A stretch of DNA of 18,733 bases from JAJPXC01 sp964562375 (GCA_964562375.1 CAZLSW010000066.1:1-18733), one strand, 5' to 3'; counted from the stretch's first letter, positions 1-6,450 are shown. The notes: generated from the letters alone by a model not told the origin. Numbers and translations: made by a program.

Positions 1-95
1 GGCAAGCCGACCACCCTCTCAGTGTATATCCCATAAAACACAGGTTTTTGCAGGTAGCTCAAATTTTTCCCTAACTAAAACCCAGTATTTGCATT
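1..95. repeat. Partial interspersed repeat, inverted relative of the element at 18050-18156
   Basis: The first 65 bases match the reverse complement of about 18050-18118 with few differences. Shared runs include CCGACCACC, CTCAGTGTATATCC, ATAAAAC and TTTGCAGGT. A second, degenerate copy of the inner part (AAAACCCAGTATTTGCA) follows at about 78-94. The left half of the hairpin lies outside the window. No gene is visible here; the rnhB stop codon lies just beyond. This is seen directly; the idea that it is a mobile or formerly mobile element is inference. Confidence 0.6.
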
Positions 96-113
96 TGTTT
101 CAATTTATCCCCG

Positions 114-710
114 TTAGTCGAAGAGGGTGGGCTCGGGGAGGAGGCGGAACGTGAGGCGATGGTAGGGCGAGGGGCCGTGGGCAGCGATCGCCGCGCGATG
201 GTCGGGGGTGGGATAACCTTTGTTTTTCGACCAATTATACTCGGGGAATTGCTCGGCGAGGCGTCGCATGGCCTCGTCGCGGTGGGTTTTGGCCAAAATC
301 GAGGCCGCGGCGATGTTGCCAAAGCGCCCGTCACCCTTGACAAACGTCTGCCACGGCACGTCGCGCCACGGAGTGAAGCGATTGCCATCCACTATCACCC
401 CCCCGGGGACAACGCCGAGGGCGTCCAGCGCGCGATGCATGGCCAAAATAGAGGCTCGCAAGATGTTAATCTTGTCGATCTCCTGGGCTGTCACCTCGCC
501 CACGGCCCAGGCAACGGCCTCCCGCTCGATTATGGGACGCAACTTCTCGCGCCTCGCCTCTGTGACCTGCTTGGAGTCGTTGAGCCAGGGGTGGTGGAAG
601 TCGTCGGGGAGAATCACCGCGGCGGCAAACACGCTGCCGGCCAGACATCCGCGACCAGCCTCGTCGGTGCCAGCCTCCTGACGGCCAAATACATAGCAAT
701 TGGGGAGCAT
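114..710 (-). CDS. rnhB: Ribonuclease HII
   Basis: A 198-residue endonuclease that cuts the RNA strand of RNA-DNA hybrids and removes single ribonucleotides misincorporated into DNA; cytoplasmic. The N-terminal GTDEAGRG motif carries the first two catalytic acids (Asp and Glu, residues 16-17). VDGN near residue 108 gives the third, and KGDGRFGNIAAASILAK near residues 125-141 gives the fourth plus the conserved AASILAK helix. The length is normal for bacterial RNase HII. I place the start at the ATG at 708-710; an in-frame TTG immediately upstream would add one residue. On the coding strand the start is preceded by AGGATTG and then by a run of AAAGGAT-type heptamers, so the repeat supplies a Shine-Dalgarno-like AGGA. 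The response regulator ends 50 bases upstream on the same strand, so cotranscription is likely. Confidence 0.95.
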   Translation of the reverse strand: MLPNCYVFGRQEAGTDEAGRGCLAGSVFAAAVILPDDFHHPWLNDSKQVTEARREKLRPIIEREAVAWAVGEVTAQEIDKINILRASILAMHRALDALGVVPGGVIVDGNRFTPWRDVPWQTFVKGDGRFGNIAAASILAKTHRDEAMRRLAEQFPEYNWSKNKGYPTPDHRAAIAAHGPSPYHRLTFRLLPEPTLFD

Positions 711-713
711 CAA

Positions 714-755
714 TCCTTAATCCTTTATCCTTTATCCTTTATCCTTTATCCTTTA
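714..755. repeat. Tandem heptamer repeat (TCCTTTA)6 in the rnhB 5' region
   Basis: Five exact TCCTTTA units follow one degenerate unit (TCCTTAA). They fill nearly the whole gap between the response-regulator stop codon (761-763) and the rnhB start (710). On the transcribed strand each unit reads TAAAGGA, a purine-rich sequence resembling a ribosome binding site. The array is seen directly; a role in translation is inference. Confidence 0.9.
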
Positions 756-760
756 GATCT

Positions 761-1465
761 TTATACCTTGGTGTAGAGGCCGTAGCCGCGGCCCGAGCGG
801 TTGACCAGATATGGGGCGTAGGGGCCCATTTTCTTGCGCAGACGGGAGATGTTGACGTCGACGGCGCGATCGGCCACCTTCTTGTCGCGCGGCCACACGC
901 GTTCCTGAATTTCTTCGCGGGGAAACAACCGGTTGGGGCTATGCACCAGCAACAGAAGTATGTCCCACTCGGTGGGTGTCAACTCCACGCGACGCCCCTC
1001 AACAGCGAACGTGCGGGCCTGCTCGTCGATATCCAGCCCGTCGATTCGCGCCACCTCTTCCTCAACCTCAACGGGCGTGGGCGCCTGCACGCCGTAACGG
1101 CGCATCAGCGAAGCCACCTTAGCCAACACCACACGCAGCGAGAACGGCTTGATCACGTAGTCGTCGGCTCCGGCGTCAAACCCCGCGATCATCTCATCCT
1201 CCGAGTCGGCCGACGTGCATATCATCACCGGCACGCGAGCTGAGCGTGCTCCGCTCTTGAAACTGCGTAACAGGTCAAGACCCTTCATGTCCGGGAGGTT
1301 GATGTCCATGATCACCAGCACGCAGTCCTCGATATGCTCAGCGAGCGCCGCCTGGCCGTTGGCGCACGGCACCACGTCGTAGCCCTGTTGCTTGAGGTTT
1401 ACTGCGATCAAGCTACGGGTCACCTCTTCGGGATCGATTATTACGATTCGTCGGTGGTTAAGCAT
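761..1465 (-). CDS. OmpR/PhoB-family response regulator
   Basis: A 234-residue two-domain transcription factor. The receiver domain (about residues 5-122) has acidic residues D11 and E13, the phosphoacceptor D54 in VIMDINLPDM, the switch threonine T84 in ICTSAD and the conserved lysine K106 in VIKPF. A winged-helix DNA-binding domain (about 142-232) carries ELTPTEWDILLLL and the recognition region DVNISRLRKKMG, ending in SGRGYGLY. All key residues are present, so it should be phosphorylated by a histidine kinase and bind DNA as a dimer. No kinase lies in the window, so it is an orphan here and its signal is unknown. The phosphate transporter upstream on the same strand makes a PhoB-like role tempting, but nothing in the sequence shows it. 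A TATTTTTG -7 motif upstream fits a Bacteroidetes promoter. Confidence 0.92.
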   Translation of the reverse strand: MLNHRRIVIIDPEEVTRSLIAVNLKQQGYDVVPCANGQAALAEHIEDCVLVIMDINLPDMKGLDLLRSFKSGARSARVPVMICTSADSEDEMIAGFDAGADDYVIKPFSLRVVLAKVASLMRRYGVQAPTPVEVEEEVARIDGLDIDEQARTFAVEGRRVELTPTEWDILLLLVHSPNRLFPREEIQERVWPRDKKVADRAVDVNISRLRKKMGPYAPYLVNRSGRGYGLYTKV

Positions 1466-1506
1466 AATGTGGAAATGGCGTTACAGTGATCTATGAATGG
1501 TTATCG

Positions 1507-1514
1507 CAAAAATA
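1507..1514 (-). promoter_or_regulatory. Putative Bacteroidetes -7 promoter box for the response regulator
   Basis: On the minus strand TATTTTTG matches TAnnTTTG, about 42 bases upstream of the start codon. A TTG lies 23 bases further upstream (1538-1540), at the long end of the usual spacing for a -33 element. Confidence 0.4.
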
Positions 1515-1588
1515 AGCGATTTGTGCCAAAAAAGCGACAATTGTAACACAATTTTATAAGATTTGTAATTGAAAAGGACATCTTTTGT

Positions 1589-1708
1589 TAGGCAGGAAGT
1601 CCCGCCGTGATAGGCAGGAAGTCCCGCCGTGCCGGCGGGACAGTTTTTTTTGTCGGGCCGGCACGGCCCGACTTCCTACTTACCTGGCACGGCCCGACTT
1701 CCTACTTA
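1589..1708. repeat. Cluster of direct and inverted hairpin repeats (GGAAGTC family)
   Basis: A 21-base unit beginning TAGGCAGGAAGTC occurs at 1589-1609 and 1611-1631. A 23-base unit, GGCACGG...CTACTTA, occurs at 1660-1682 and 1686-1708. Two hairpins follow: GTCCCGCC-GTGCC-GGCGGGAC at 1621-1641 and GTCGGGCC-GGCAC-GGCCCGAC at 1652-1672, separated by CAG and eight Ts. The last repeat overlaps the stop codon (TAA, 1706-1708) of the phosphate transporter. Read on the minus strand, the second hairpin keeps the same GGAAGTC flank and GTGCC loop as the first but has different, still complementary, arms. Confidence 0.85.
1621..1651 (+). terminator. Intrinsic-terminator-like hairpin with T8 tract
   Basis: An 8-bp perfect GC-rich stem with a 5-base loop is followed by CAG and eight Ts on the plus strand. 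It has the form of a Rho-independent terminator for rightward transcription, but no plus-strand gene lies to its left. It could instead block read-through antisense to the transporter, or may simply be part of the repeat cluster. Confidence 0.4.
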
Positions 1709-3532
1709 TCGTTTCGCGGTGGGCTTGCGGAAGTCGGCCTTGAGGGTATCGACCACGTTGATGATGTAGTCGCCTATCTTCTCGAGGTCGGCGATGATAT
1801 CCATGTAGAAGATACCGCTCTGGTAATCATAATGTTGGTCGTTGATGTTGGTGACGTTGCCCTGACGGAGCTGGTTGCGCAGGTTGTTGATCTCGCGCTC
1901 CTTGTTATAGGAGTGGATGAGCTCGGTCTCGTCAACGCCCTCGATGTCGGTCAACTCCTTGACCATCATCGACATGGCCTCATGCACGTAGCCAAACATC
2001 ATATCGATATTCGAGTAAATCTCCTCGTTGAACGGCGCCTTATTTTCCTGCTTGCGTATCAGCGTCTTGGAGATGCCGTAGCACGAGTCGGCAATCGACT
2101 CTATCTCGCTCACGATGCGCAACAAGCCGGCGATGTGGAGCTTGCCCTCGTTGGACAGGCGACCCTCGGCGCATCGGTTGAGGTAGTGGGCAATCTCGAT
2201 CTCCATGCGGTCGGAGATATCCTCGTATTTCTCAAGCCGCGAGAACAGCCGGTTGAAGTCCTCCGACCCTTCCTTGGTGTGTACCAGGTCCTTGGCCATC
2301 GTGATCATGCGCTCCATGCGTTGCGAGTACACGCCGATCTCCTTCTCGGCCTGGGCGATATTGAGCTCCGAGGCTGAAAGCAGACCCGAAGAGATATAAC
2401 GCAGCTGGAACTCCTCGTCCTCCTTGTGCTTGGCGGGCACGAGCCATTCCACAATCTTCACGTAAACACCCGTGAGCCAGATCATTATCGACAAGTTGAT
2501 GAGGTTGAACACCGTGTGGAACACCGACAGGCCGAACGATACGCTCACCTGCATCTGCAGTATCTGCTTCAGCGCGTCGTGGCCCTGCGGCAACGACCCG
2601 TCGAACAGGTGGTTGTAAATATCGGGGTCGGTCATCTCCAGATGCTTGACGAATGTGGTCAAATCGGTGGGATTGCCTTGACCTATCACCTCTGTAAGCC
2701 AGACGTTTAGGTTGCAGAACGGATAGAATATCGCCAAGCACCATATCAAGCCGAAAACGTTGAACAGCAGGTGCCCCATGGCCGTTCGCTTGGCCGCGAC
2801 GTTTCCGCTCATCGACGCCAGCAACGGCGTCACGGTGGTACCGATATTCGAGCCAAGCATGATGGCGCACGCAAGGTCGAACGTGATCCAGCCCTTGGAG
2901 CACATAATCAACGTGATAGCAAACGTGGCCGCCGACGATTGGATAATCATCGTCACAATCACACCCACCAGCAGGAAGATAATCACCGAGCCGAAGCCCA
3001 TCGAGCTGTACTTCTGCAGGAAGGCGAACATCTCGGGATTGCTCTGAAGATCAGGCACATATCTTGAGATCATCGACAAGCCCATGAACAGGAACGCGAA
3101 GCCTATCAAGAACTCGCCGATCGACTTGTTTCTACTCTTCTTGGCGAACAGCAGCGGCACCGACAGGCCGATCAACGGCAACGCGAAGGCCGAGATGTCG
3201 ACCTTGAAGCCGAACAGCGCGATCACCCACGCCGTGAACGTGGTACCCACGTTTGCACCCATTATCACAGCCATTGACTGGGCCAGGGTCATCAAGCCCG
3301 CGTTAACGAAGCTCACCACCATCACCGTCGAGGCCGACGAGCTCTGTATCAGCGCTGTAATAAAGAAGCCGGTTAACGTCCCTGTAAAGCGGTTGCGGGT
3401 CATGGCCGACAGGATATTGCGCAAGCGGTCGCCCGCGGCTTTTTGCAGACCCTCACTCATCACCTTCATTCCGTAAAGGAACAGGCCGACGGCTCCTAAG
3501 AGCCCCAAGAAATCGAGTATACTATAATTCAT
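1706..3532 (-). CDS. Na+/phosphate cotransporter family protein with PhoU-like domain
   Basis: A 608-residue inner-membrane protein of the NptA/PNaS family, expected to import phosphate with sodium. The membrane part (about residues 1-365) has the two inverted family repeats: QSSSAS (63-68) with GANVGTT (92-98), and QSSAAT (198-203) with GSNIGTT (227-233). These are the residues known to bind substrate and sodium in this family. The last third (about 380-600) is soluble, helical and PhoU-like, as in many bacterial members, and probably tunes transport. The length is typical. The start MNYSILDFLGLLGAVGLFLYG leads straight into the first membrane segment. On the minus strand the response regulator lies downstream, but 240 bases and a repeat cluster separate them, so a common transcript is uncertain. 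Confidence 0.93.
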   Translation of the reverse strand: MNYSILDFLGLLGAVGLFLYGMKVMSEGLQKAAGDRLRNILSAMTRNRFTGTLTGFFITALIQSSSASTVMVVSFVNAGLMTLAQSMAVIMGANVGTTFTAWVIALFGFKVDISAFALPLIGLSVPLLFAKKSRNKSIGEFLIGFAFLFMGLSMISRYVPDLQSNPEMFAFLQKYSSMGFGSVIIFLLVGVIVTMIIQSSAATFAITLIMCSKGWITFDLACAIMLGSNIGTTVTPLLASMSGNVAAKRTAMGHLLFNVFGLIWCLAIFYPFCNLNVWLTEVIGQGNPTDLTTFVKHLEMTDPDIYNHLFDGSLPQGHDALKQILQMQVSVSFGLSVFHTVFNLINLSIMIWLTGVYVKIVEWLVPAKHKEDEEFQLRYISSGLLSASELNIAQAEKEIGVYSQRMERMITMAKDLVHTKEGSEDFNRLFSRLEKYEDISDRMEIEIAHYLNRCAEGRLSNEGKLHIAGLLRIVSEIESIADSCYGISKTLIRKQENKAPFNEEIYSNIDMMFGYVHEAMSMMVKELTDIEGVDETELIHSYNKEREINNLRNQLRQGNVTNINDQHYDYQSGIFYMDIIADLEKIGDYIINVVDTLKADFRKPTAKR

Positions 3533-3604
3533 TGAGAATATGGATTGTAGCTTTTATCGCTCGGCCGCCGCTTGGTTATGGGTGTTGGGAAGCCTTTGCG
3601 GGGG

Positions 3605-3612
3605 CAAATTTA
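3605..3612 (-). promoter_or_regulatory. Putative -7 promoter box for the phosphate transporter
   Basis: TAAATTTG on the minus strand matches TAnnTTTG about 70 bases upstream of the start codon. No convincing -33 element is seen. It is divergent from the riboswitch promoter. Confidence 0.4.
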
Positions 3613-3666
3613 CCAAAAAATTTCACTACATTTACCATTTGTAACAAAATTTCCGCTTTTAATTTG

Positions 3667-3674
3667 TAACTTCG
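3667..3674 (+). promoter_or_regulatory. Putative -7 promoter box for the cobalamin riboswitch transcript
   Basis: TAACTTCG, a near match to TAnnTTTG, lies 7 bases before the first riboswitch stem. The same octamer precedes menA. The placement is right for a transcript that begins at the aptamer. Confidence 0.4.
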
Positions 3675-3680
3675 CGGGTG

Positions 3681-3902
3681 AAAGCTCGTGAAGGCTCCCG
3701 TTTCGGGATTAATAGGGAACGCCGTGAGATCCGGCGACAGTACCCGCTGCTGTAATTCCCCGCCACAAGCCCGCGCACATCGCCACTGGAATGCCAGAAC
3801 CAGGCTCTACCCCGCCACGACACGGGGGGCTGGTTCAAAGGGGTTTCCGGGAAGGCGCGTAGGGACCAGGGGAAGAGTCAGAAGACCTGCCTCACAAGCT
3901 TA
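3681..3902 (+). promoter_or_regulatory. Cobalamin (B12) riboswitch
   Basis: A complete aptamer of about 220 nt. A closing P1 stem pairs AAGCT/GTGA/GGC at 3682-3695 with GCC/TCAC/AGCTT at 3889-3901. Conserved core blocks are present in order: AGGGAACGCCGTGAGATCC, GGCGACAGTACCCGCTGCTG, GCCACTGGAATGCCAG and the B12 box AGTCAGAAGACCTGCC at 3876-3891. In Bacteroidetes this RNA binds adenosyl- or other cobalamins and lowers expression of B12-uptake genes. Here it controls the DUF4465 gene 160 bases downstream. Confidence 0.96.
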
Positions 3903-3904
3903 AA

Positions 3905-4065
3905 GCGACATGTGACGTGTCGCCGCAGCCTTATGTCGCCGGGAATAGCGACAATATAAGTGTTAAGTGATAGTTATTAGTGATTAAGTATGATAGCTAT
4001 CTTGATGTTATTCTCCACGGCATAAGGCGTTTGACAAGACATATTTTAAATTTTATAGCCTTATG
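3905..4065 (+). promoter_or_regulatory. Riboswitch expression platform with alternative pairings that include the start codon
   Basis: Two sets of competing pairings are visible. First, CATAAGGC at 4021-4028 is exactly complementary to GCCTTATG at 3928-3935 and to an identical GCCTTATG at 4058-4065, which contains the start codon. Only one pairing can form at a time. Second, GCGACA (3905-3910), TGTCGC (3918-3923), TGTCGC (3934-3939) and GCGACA (3948-3953) can pair as two adjacent hairpins or in crossed combinations. This fits control of translation initiation. No U-tract terminator is seen. The pairings are seen directly; the switching is inference. Confidence 0.6.
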
Positions 4066-5199
4066 AAAATGAAAAAACAGTGTTTATTCGCCTTCATGGC
4101 AATCTCAGTTGCGGCTTTCTCAACCAAGGCCGACCAACTGGTCGTTGGCGACTTCGAAAACGTGCAGCTCGAGGCCGAAAGCTTCTGGTACAGCTCCACC
4201 GAGGGCACCACCTGGAACACCGGCTCATTCCAGCTCATCGCCAACAACCATTTCGACTACTACGCCGACGGTTACGCCGCATCCAACCTCACCGGAACAT
4301 CCTTTAGCGATTACTCAGTCGACTCCTATCGCTCAGCCGCCGACGGTGGGCATAATTCGTCGAATTTCGGCGTCTTTTACCCGGCTTGGCCCAACGACCA
4401 AAGCTACTTTACCGTCGTCAACAACGCCAACGGCGATGTGATCCCCGGCATGTACGTCACCAACAACGCTTACGCCTACACATCCATGAGCCAAGGGGAT
4501 GCCTTCGGCCTCAGTGCTTTCGCCCAGGGCGACTATTTCACCGTCACATTCACCGGCTACGACGTTGACGGCCAAGAGACCAGCTCGGTCGACTTCAAGC
4601 TCGCCGACTATACATCGGACATCGAAGCCGACCATTACATCCTCAACACATGGGAATGGGTCGACCTCTCTTCGCTTGGCACCGTGCGCAATCTTCTTGT
4701 CACTTTCTCAGGCTCCCAAAACAACGACTGGGGCTTGCTGATCCCCACCTACCTGTGTGTCGACGACTTGGGTTGCACCCCCACAATCGAGGAGGAATAT
4801 GACGTACAGCTCAACACCTCCACTCCTACCCTTGTAAGCTTTATCTCGGTATTCGGCGACCCCGCCGACGACGGATCCACCTACACTTACACCGTCCTCG
4901 ACGACATCTCGGCTGTGGAAGGCATGACCATCCAGAATCATGGCGACCATTTGATGATACAAGGCACCACCGACGGAGCCAAGGCGTCGCTGCTGGCACG
5001 CGTTACCAACCAGGGGCGCTCCCACTACAAGACTCTCAACCTGGCGGTTAACGACAACGGCGCCGTAAACAGCATCGACGTCGACCAAGCAACCGAGGCT
5101 GTTTACTACAACCTCCAGGGTATACGAGTGGCTACCCCCGTCGCCGGCCAGCTCTACCTCGAGCGCCGTGGCACCACCACCCGCAAAATCCGGTACTAA
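4063..5199 (+). CDS. Secreted DUF4465 protein under cobalamin riboswitch control
   Basis: A 378-residue protein with an N-terminal signal peptide (KMKKQ, hydrophobic core, cleavage near AAFSTKA). Residues about 27-240 form a DUF4465 domain, recognised from FENVQLEAESFWYSS, the glycine/tyrosine-rich stretch around SSNFGVFYP, VIPGMYVTNNAYAYTSM, GDAFG and the closing YLCVDDL. A Cys/Ser/Thr-rich middle region follows, and the C-terminus (YYNLQGIRVATPVAGQLYLERRG) resembles the short C-terminal domains common on exported Bacteroidales proteins. There is no lipobox cysteine after the signal, so it is probably not a lipoprotein. DUF4465 proteins often occur in Bacteroidetes B12-uptake loci, and the riboswitch upstream strongly suggests a role in cobamide capture outside the cell. 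That role is inference. No BtuB-like receptor or ABC importer is nearby; the next gene is convergent. Confidence 0.85.
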   Translation: MKMKKQCLFAFMAISVAAFSTKADQLVVGDFENVQLEAESFWYSSTEGTTWNTGSFQLIANNHFDYYADGYAASNLTGTSFSDYSVDSYRSAADGGHNSSNFGVFYPAWPNDQSYFTVVNNANGDVIPGMYVTNNAYAYTSMSQGDAFGLSAFAQGDYFTVTFTGYDVDGQETSSVDFKLADYTSDIEADHYILNTWEWVDLSSLGTVRNLLVTFSGSQNNDWGLLIPTYLCVDDLGCTPTIEEEYDVQLNTSTPTLVSFISVFGDPADDGSTYTYTVLDDISAVEGMTIQNHGDHLMIQGTTDGAKASLLARVTNQGRSHYKTLNLAVNDNGAVNSIDVDQATEAVYYNLQGIRVATPVAGQLYLERRGTTTRKIRY

Positions 5200-5210
5200 A
5201 AGAGTGGAGC

Positions 5211-5335
5211 GTGTTCGGCATGCCGAACACATAATGTAGCCCACTACCGTCGGTTGTGTCAACAACCGCGGTGGTGGGGTAATAGTGGGGATTGACAACC
5301 CCTCTGCTCCCCATCGGCTTGCCGATGGCCGACAT
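5211..5335 (+). repeat. Mosaic hairpin repeat, copy A
   Basis: Three modules in order: a perfect 20-base palindrome GTGTTCGGCATGCCGAACAC (5211-5230); a 39-base hairpin (5240-5278) with outer stem CCCACTACCG/CGGTGGTGGG, inner arms GGTTGT/ACAACC and loop GTCA; then, after a 32-base spacer beginning GTAATAGT, CCATCGGC-TT-GCCGATGG (5311-5328). No U tract follows, so these are not ordinary terminators, although the element lies just after the DUF4465 stop codon. Confidence 0.9.
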
Positions 5336-5349
5336 AAGCAAAATATTTG

Positions 5350-5357
5350 TATATTTG
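5350..5357 (+). promoter_or_regulatory. Promoter-like -7 box between two inverted repeat copies
   Basis: TATATTTG followed by CGC matches TAnnTTTG inside a 55-base AT-rich core (5334-5388) bounded by perfect 30-base inverted repeats (5304-5333 and 5389-5418). No gene starts downstream on the plus strand, and no good -33 element is seen. Confidence 0.3.
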
Positions 5358-5388
5358 CGCAAAATCAAGGATTTAGAGTAAATAAATG

Positions 5389-5509
5389 GTCGGCCATCGG
5401 CAAGCCGATGGGGAGCAGGGGAATGATATAATCGACTATTACCCACCACCGCATGAGCTGACGCTCATGACGGTGGTGGGCTACAATAGGTGTTCGGCAT
5501 GCCGAACAC
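5389..5509 (-). repeat. Mosaic hairpin repeat, copy B (inverted)
   Basis: The same three modules as copy A in reverse order and orientation: CCATCGGC-AA-GCCGATGG (5394-5411), a 39-base hairpin (5442-5480), and the 20-base palindrome (5490-5509). Inner hairpin arms are CATGAGC/GCTCATG with loop TGAC. These differ from copy A, while the outer stem is the same apart from one position. Confidence 0.9.
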
Positions 5510-5538
5510 GGGGAACACGGGGGGTGTTTTTCCTTTAC

Positions 5539-5633
5539 CCCACTACCGTCATGAGCGTCAGCTCATGCGGTGGTGGGTAATAGTAGATTATATCATTTCC
5601 CCACTCCCCATCGGCTTGCCGATGGCCGAACAG
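5539..5633 (+). repeat. Mosaic hairpin repeat, copy C
   Basis: Same orientation as copy A. The hairpin is at 5539-5577 with outer stem CCCACTACCG/CGGTGGTGGG, inner arms ATGAGC/GCTCAT and loop GTCA. A 30-base spacer and CCATCGGC-TT-GCCGATGG (5608-5625) follow. It may share the palindrome at 5490-5509 with copy B. It ends a few bases from the stop codon of the convergent phosphatase gene. Confidence 0.88.
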
Positions 5634-5638
5634 AGGGG

Positions 5639-6376
5639 TTAAAGGGTGTCGTTGAGGATGCGGGAGGCGAGGCGCTTGCGGTCGTTTCGGTAGTCGCGCG
5701 ACGCCAGGTATCGCTCGATTGAGGCCGCATGGTGGAGGTTGTGGAGGTCGCTGCCCAGGAAGTCGATCATGTCGTGCTCCATGAGCCACAGAGCCATTTG
5801 GCGCTGCTCCTTACCGTAGTGACCCGAGAGGCTCAATAAATTCACCTGAAAGAGGGTGCCTTCGTCGTGGAGCTTCTGGTAGCGTTTTTTCTGCGTGTAG
5901 TAATAGGTGTAACGCTCGGGATGGGCCAGGATGGGCGTGTAACCGTTTACCTTGATTTGGAAAAGCGTTTGGTCCAATCCCCAAGGCTCGGAGATGAACG
6001 AGTTTTCGACCAGCAGGTAGTCGCCGGGCAGGGGGCAAATTTTCTTCTCTTCAAATTGACGCTTGAACAGGTCGTCGAGGCGGTACTCGGCCGAGTGGCT
6101 CAGTTGGACGGTCATCGCGTGGGTGTCGAGCACTTCCTGGATTTGTGCCATCGAGGCGTCCATCGTCTCAGGGGTGTTCTCAAATGTGCCCTCGGTGACG
6201 TGGGGGGAGGCTATAATGCGCTCCACTCCCCAATCGAGCATACGGCGAATGAGAGCGGCCGACATATCGACACTGGGGGAACCGTCGTCGATACCGGGGA
6301 GGACGTGACAATGTATATCGGTAGTGAAAAATAGACGTTCAGGTTGCGCGTTTTTTCGTGAGAAGAAGTTGAACAT
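5639..6376 (-). CDS. CpsB/YwqE-like PHP-domain tyrosine-protein phosphatase
   Basis: A 245-residue metal-dependent hydrolase of the PHP superfamily. Metal ligands seen include DIHCHVLPGIDDG (H22, H24, D30/D31), H59 in ASPHVTEGTF, E97 in HSAEY, H152 in ILAHPERY, and D210/H212 in LGSDLHN. The full set and the length match CpsB/YwqE phosphatases, which dephosphorylate the tyrosine-rich tail of Wzc/CpsD-type kinases and so control capsule or exopolysaccharide chain length. No tyrosine kinase or polysaccharide locus lies in the window, so it stands alone and its partner is probably elsewhere. The start is the ATG at 6374-6376, giving MFNFFSRKN before the domain. Confidence 0.9.
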   Translation of the reverse strand: MFNFFSRKNAQPERLFFTTDIHCHVLPGIDDGSPSVDMSAALIRRMLDWGVERIIASPHVTEGTFENTPETMDASMAQIQEVLDTHAMTVQLSHSAEYRLDDLFKRQFEEKKICPLPGDYLLVENSFISEPWGLDQTLFQIKVNGYTPILAHPERYTYYYTQKKRYQKLHDEGTLFQVNLLSLSGHYGKEQRQMALWLMEHDMIDFLGSDLHNLHHAASIERYLASRDYRNDRKRLASRILNDTL

Positions 6377-6431
6377 GAGAGATATCGATAGTCTTCAGTT
6401 AGTGCCTGGGTAGGTATACGCAGTGGTGCCC

Positions 6432-6450
6432 CGCGGTGTTTCCAACCGCG
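6432..6450. repeat. Small GC-rich hairpin
   Basis: CGCGGT-GTTTCCA-ACCGCG, a 6-bp stem between the phosphatase start and the octamer hairpin. It resembles the other frame-and-arm hairpins in the window but is too short to assign to a family. There is no U tract. Confidence 0.45.

Noticed and set aside
159..776. Plus-strand open frame of about 205 codons opposite rnhB
   Set aside because: The minus strand encodes all RNase HII motifs; the frame also runs through the TCCTTTA array and has no family likeness.
1607..2377. Long open frame on the plus strand opposite the phosphate transporter
   Set aside because: It is antisense to well-supported family motifs (PhoU-like region), lacks recognisable domains and starts inside a repeat; it reflects GC-rich codon shadowing.
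4708..5298. Minus-strand open frame opposite the DUF4465 gene
   Set aside because: It overlaps a protein with clear signal peptide and family motifs and continues into the palindromic repeats.
5211..5633. Integron attC sites or standard terminators
   Set aside because: No integrase, no attC-type core sites and no gene cassettes; the hairpins have no U tract, so they are not typical intrinsic terminators either.
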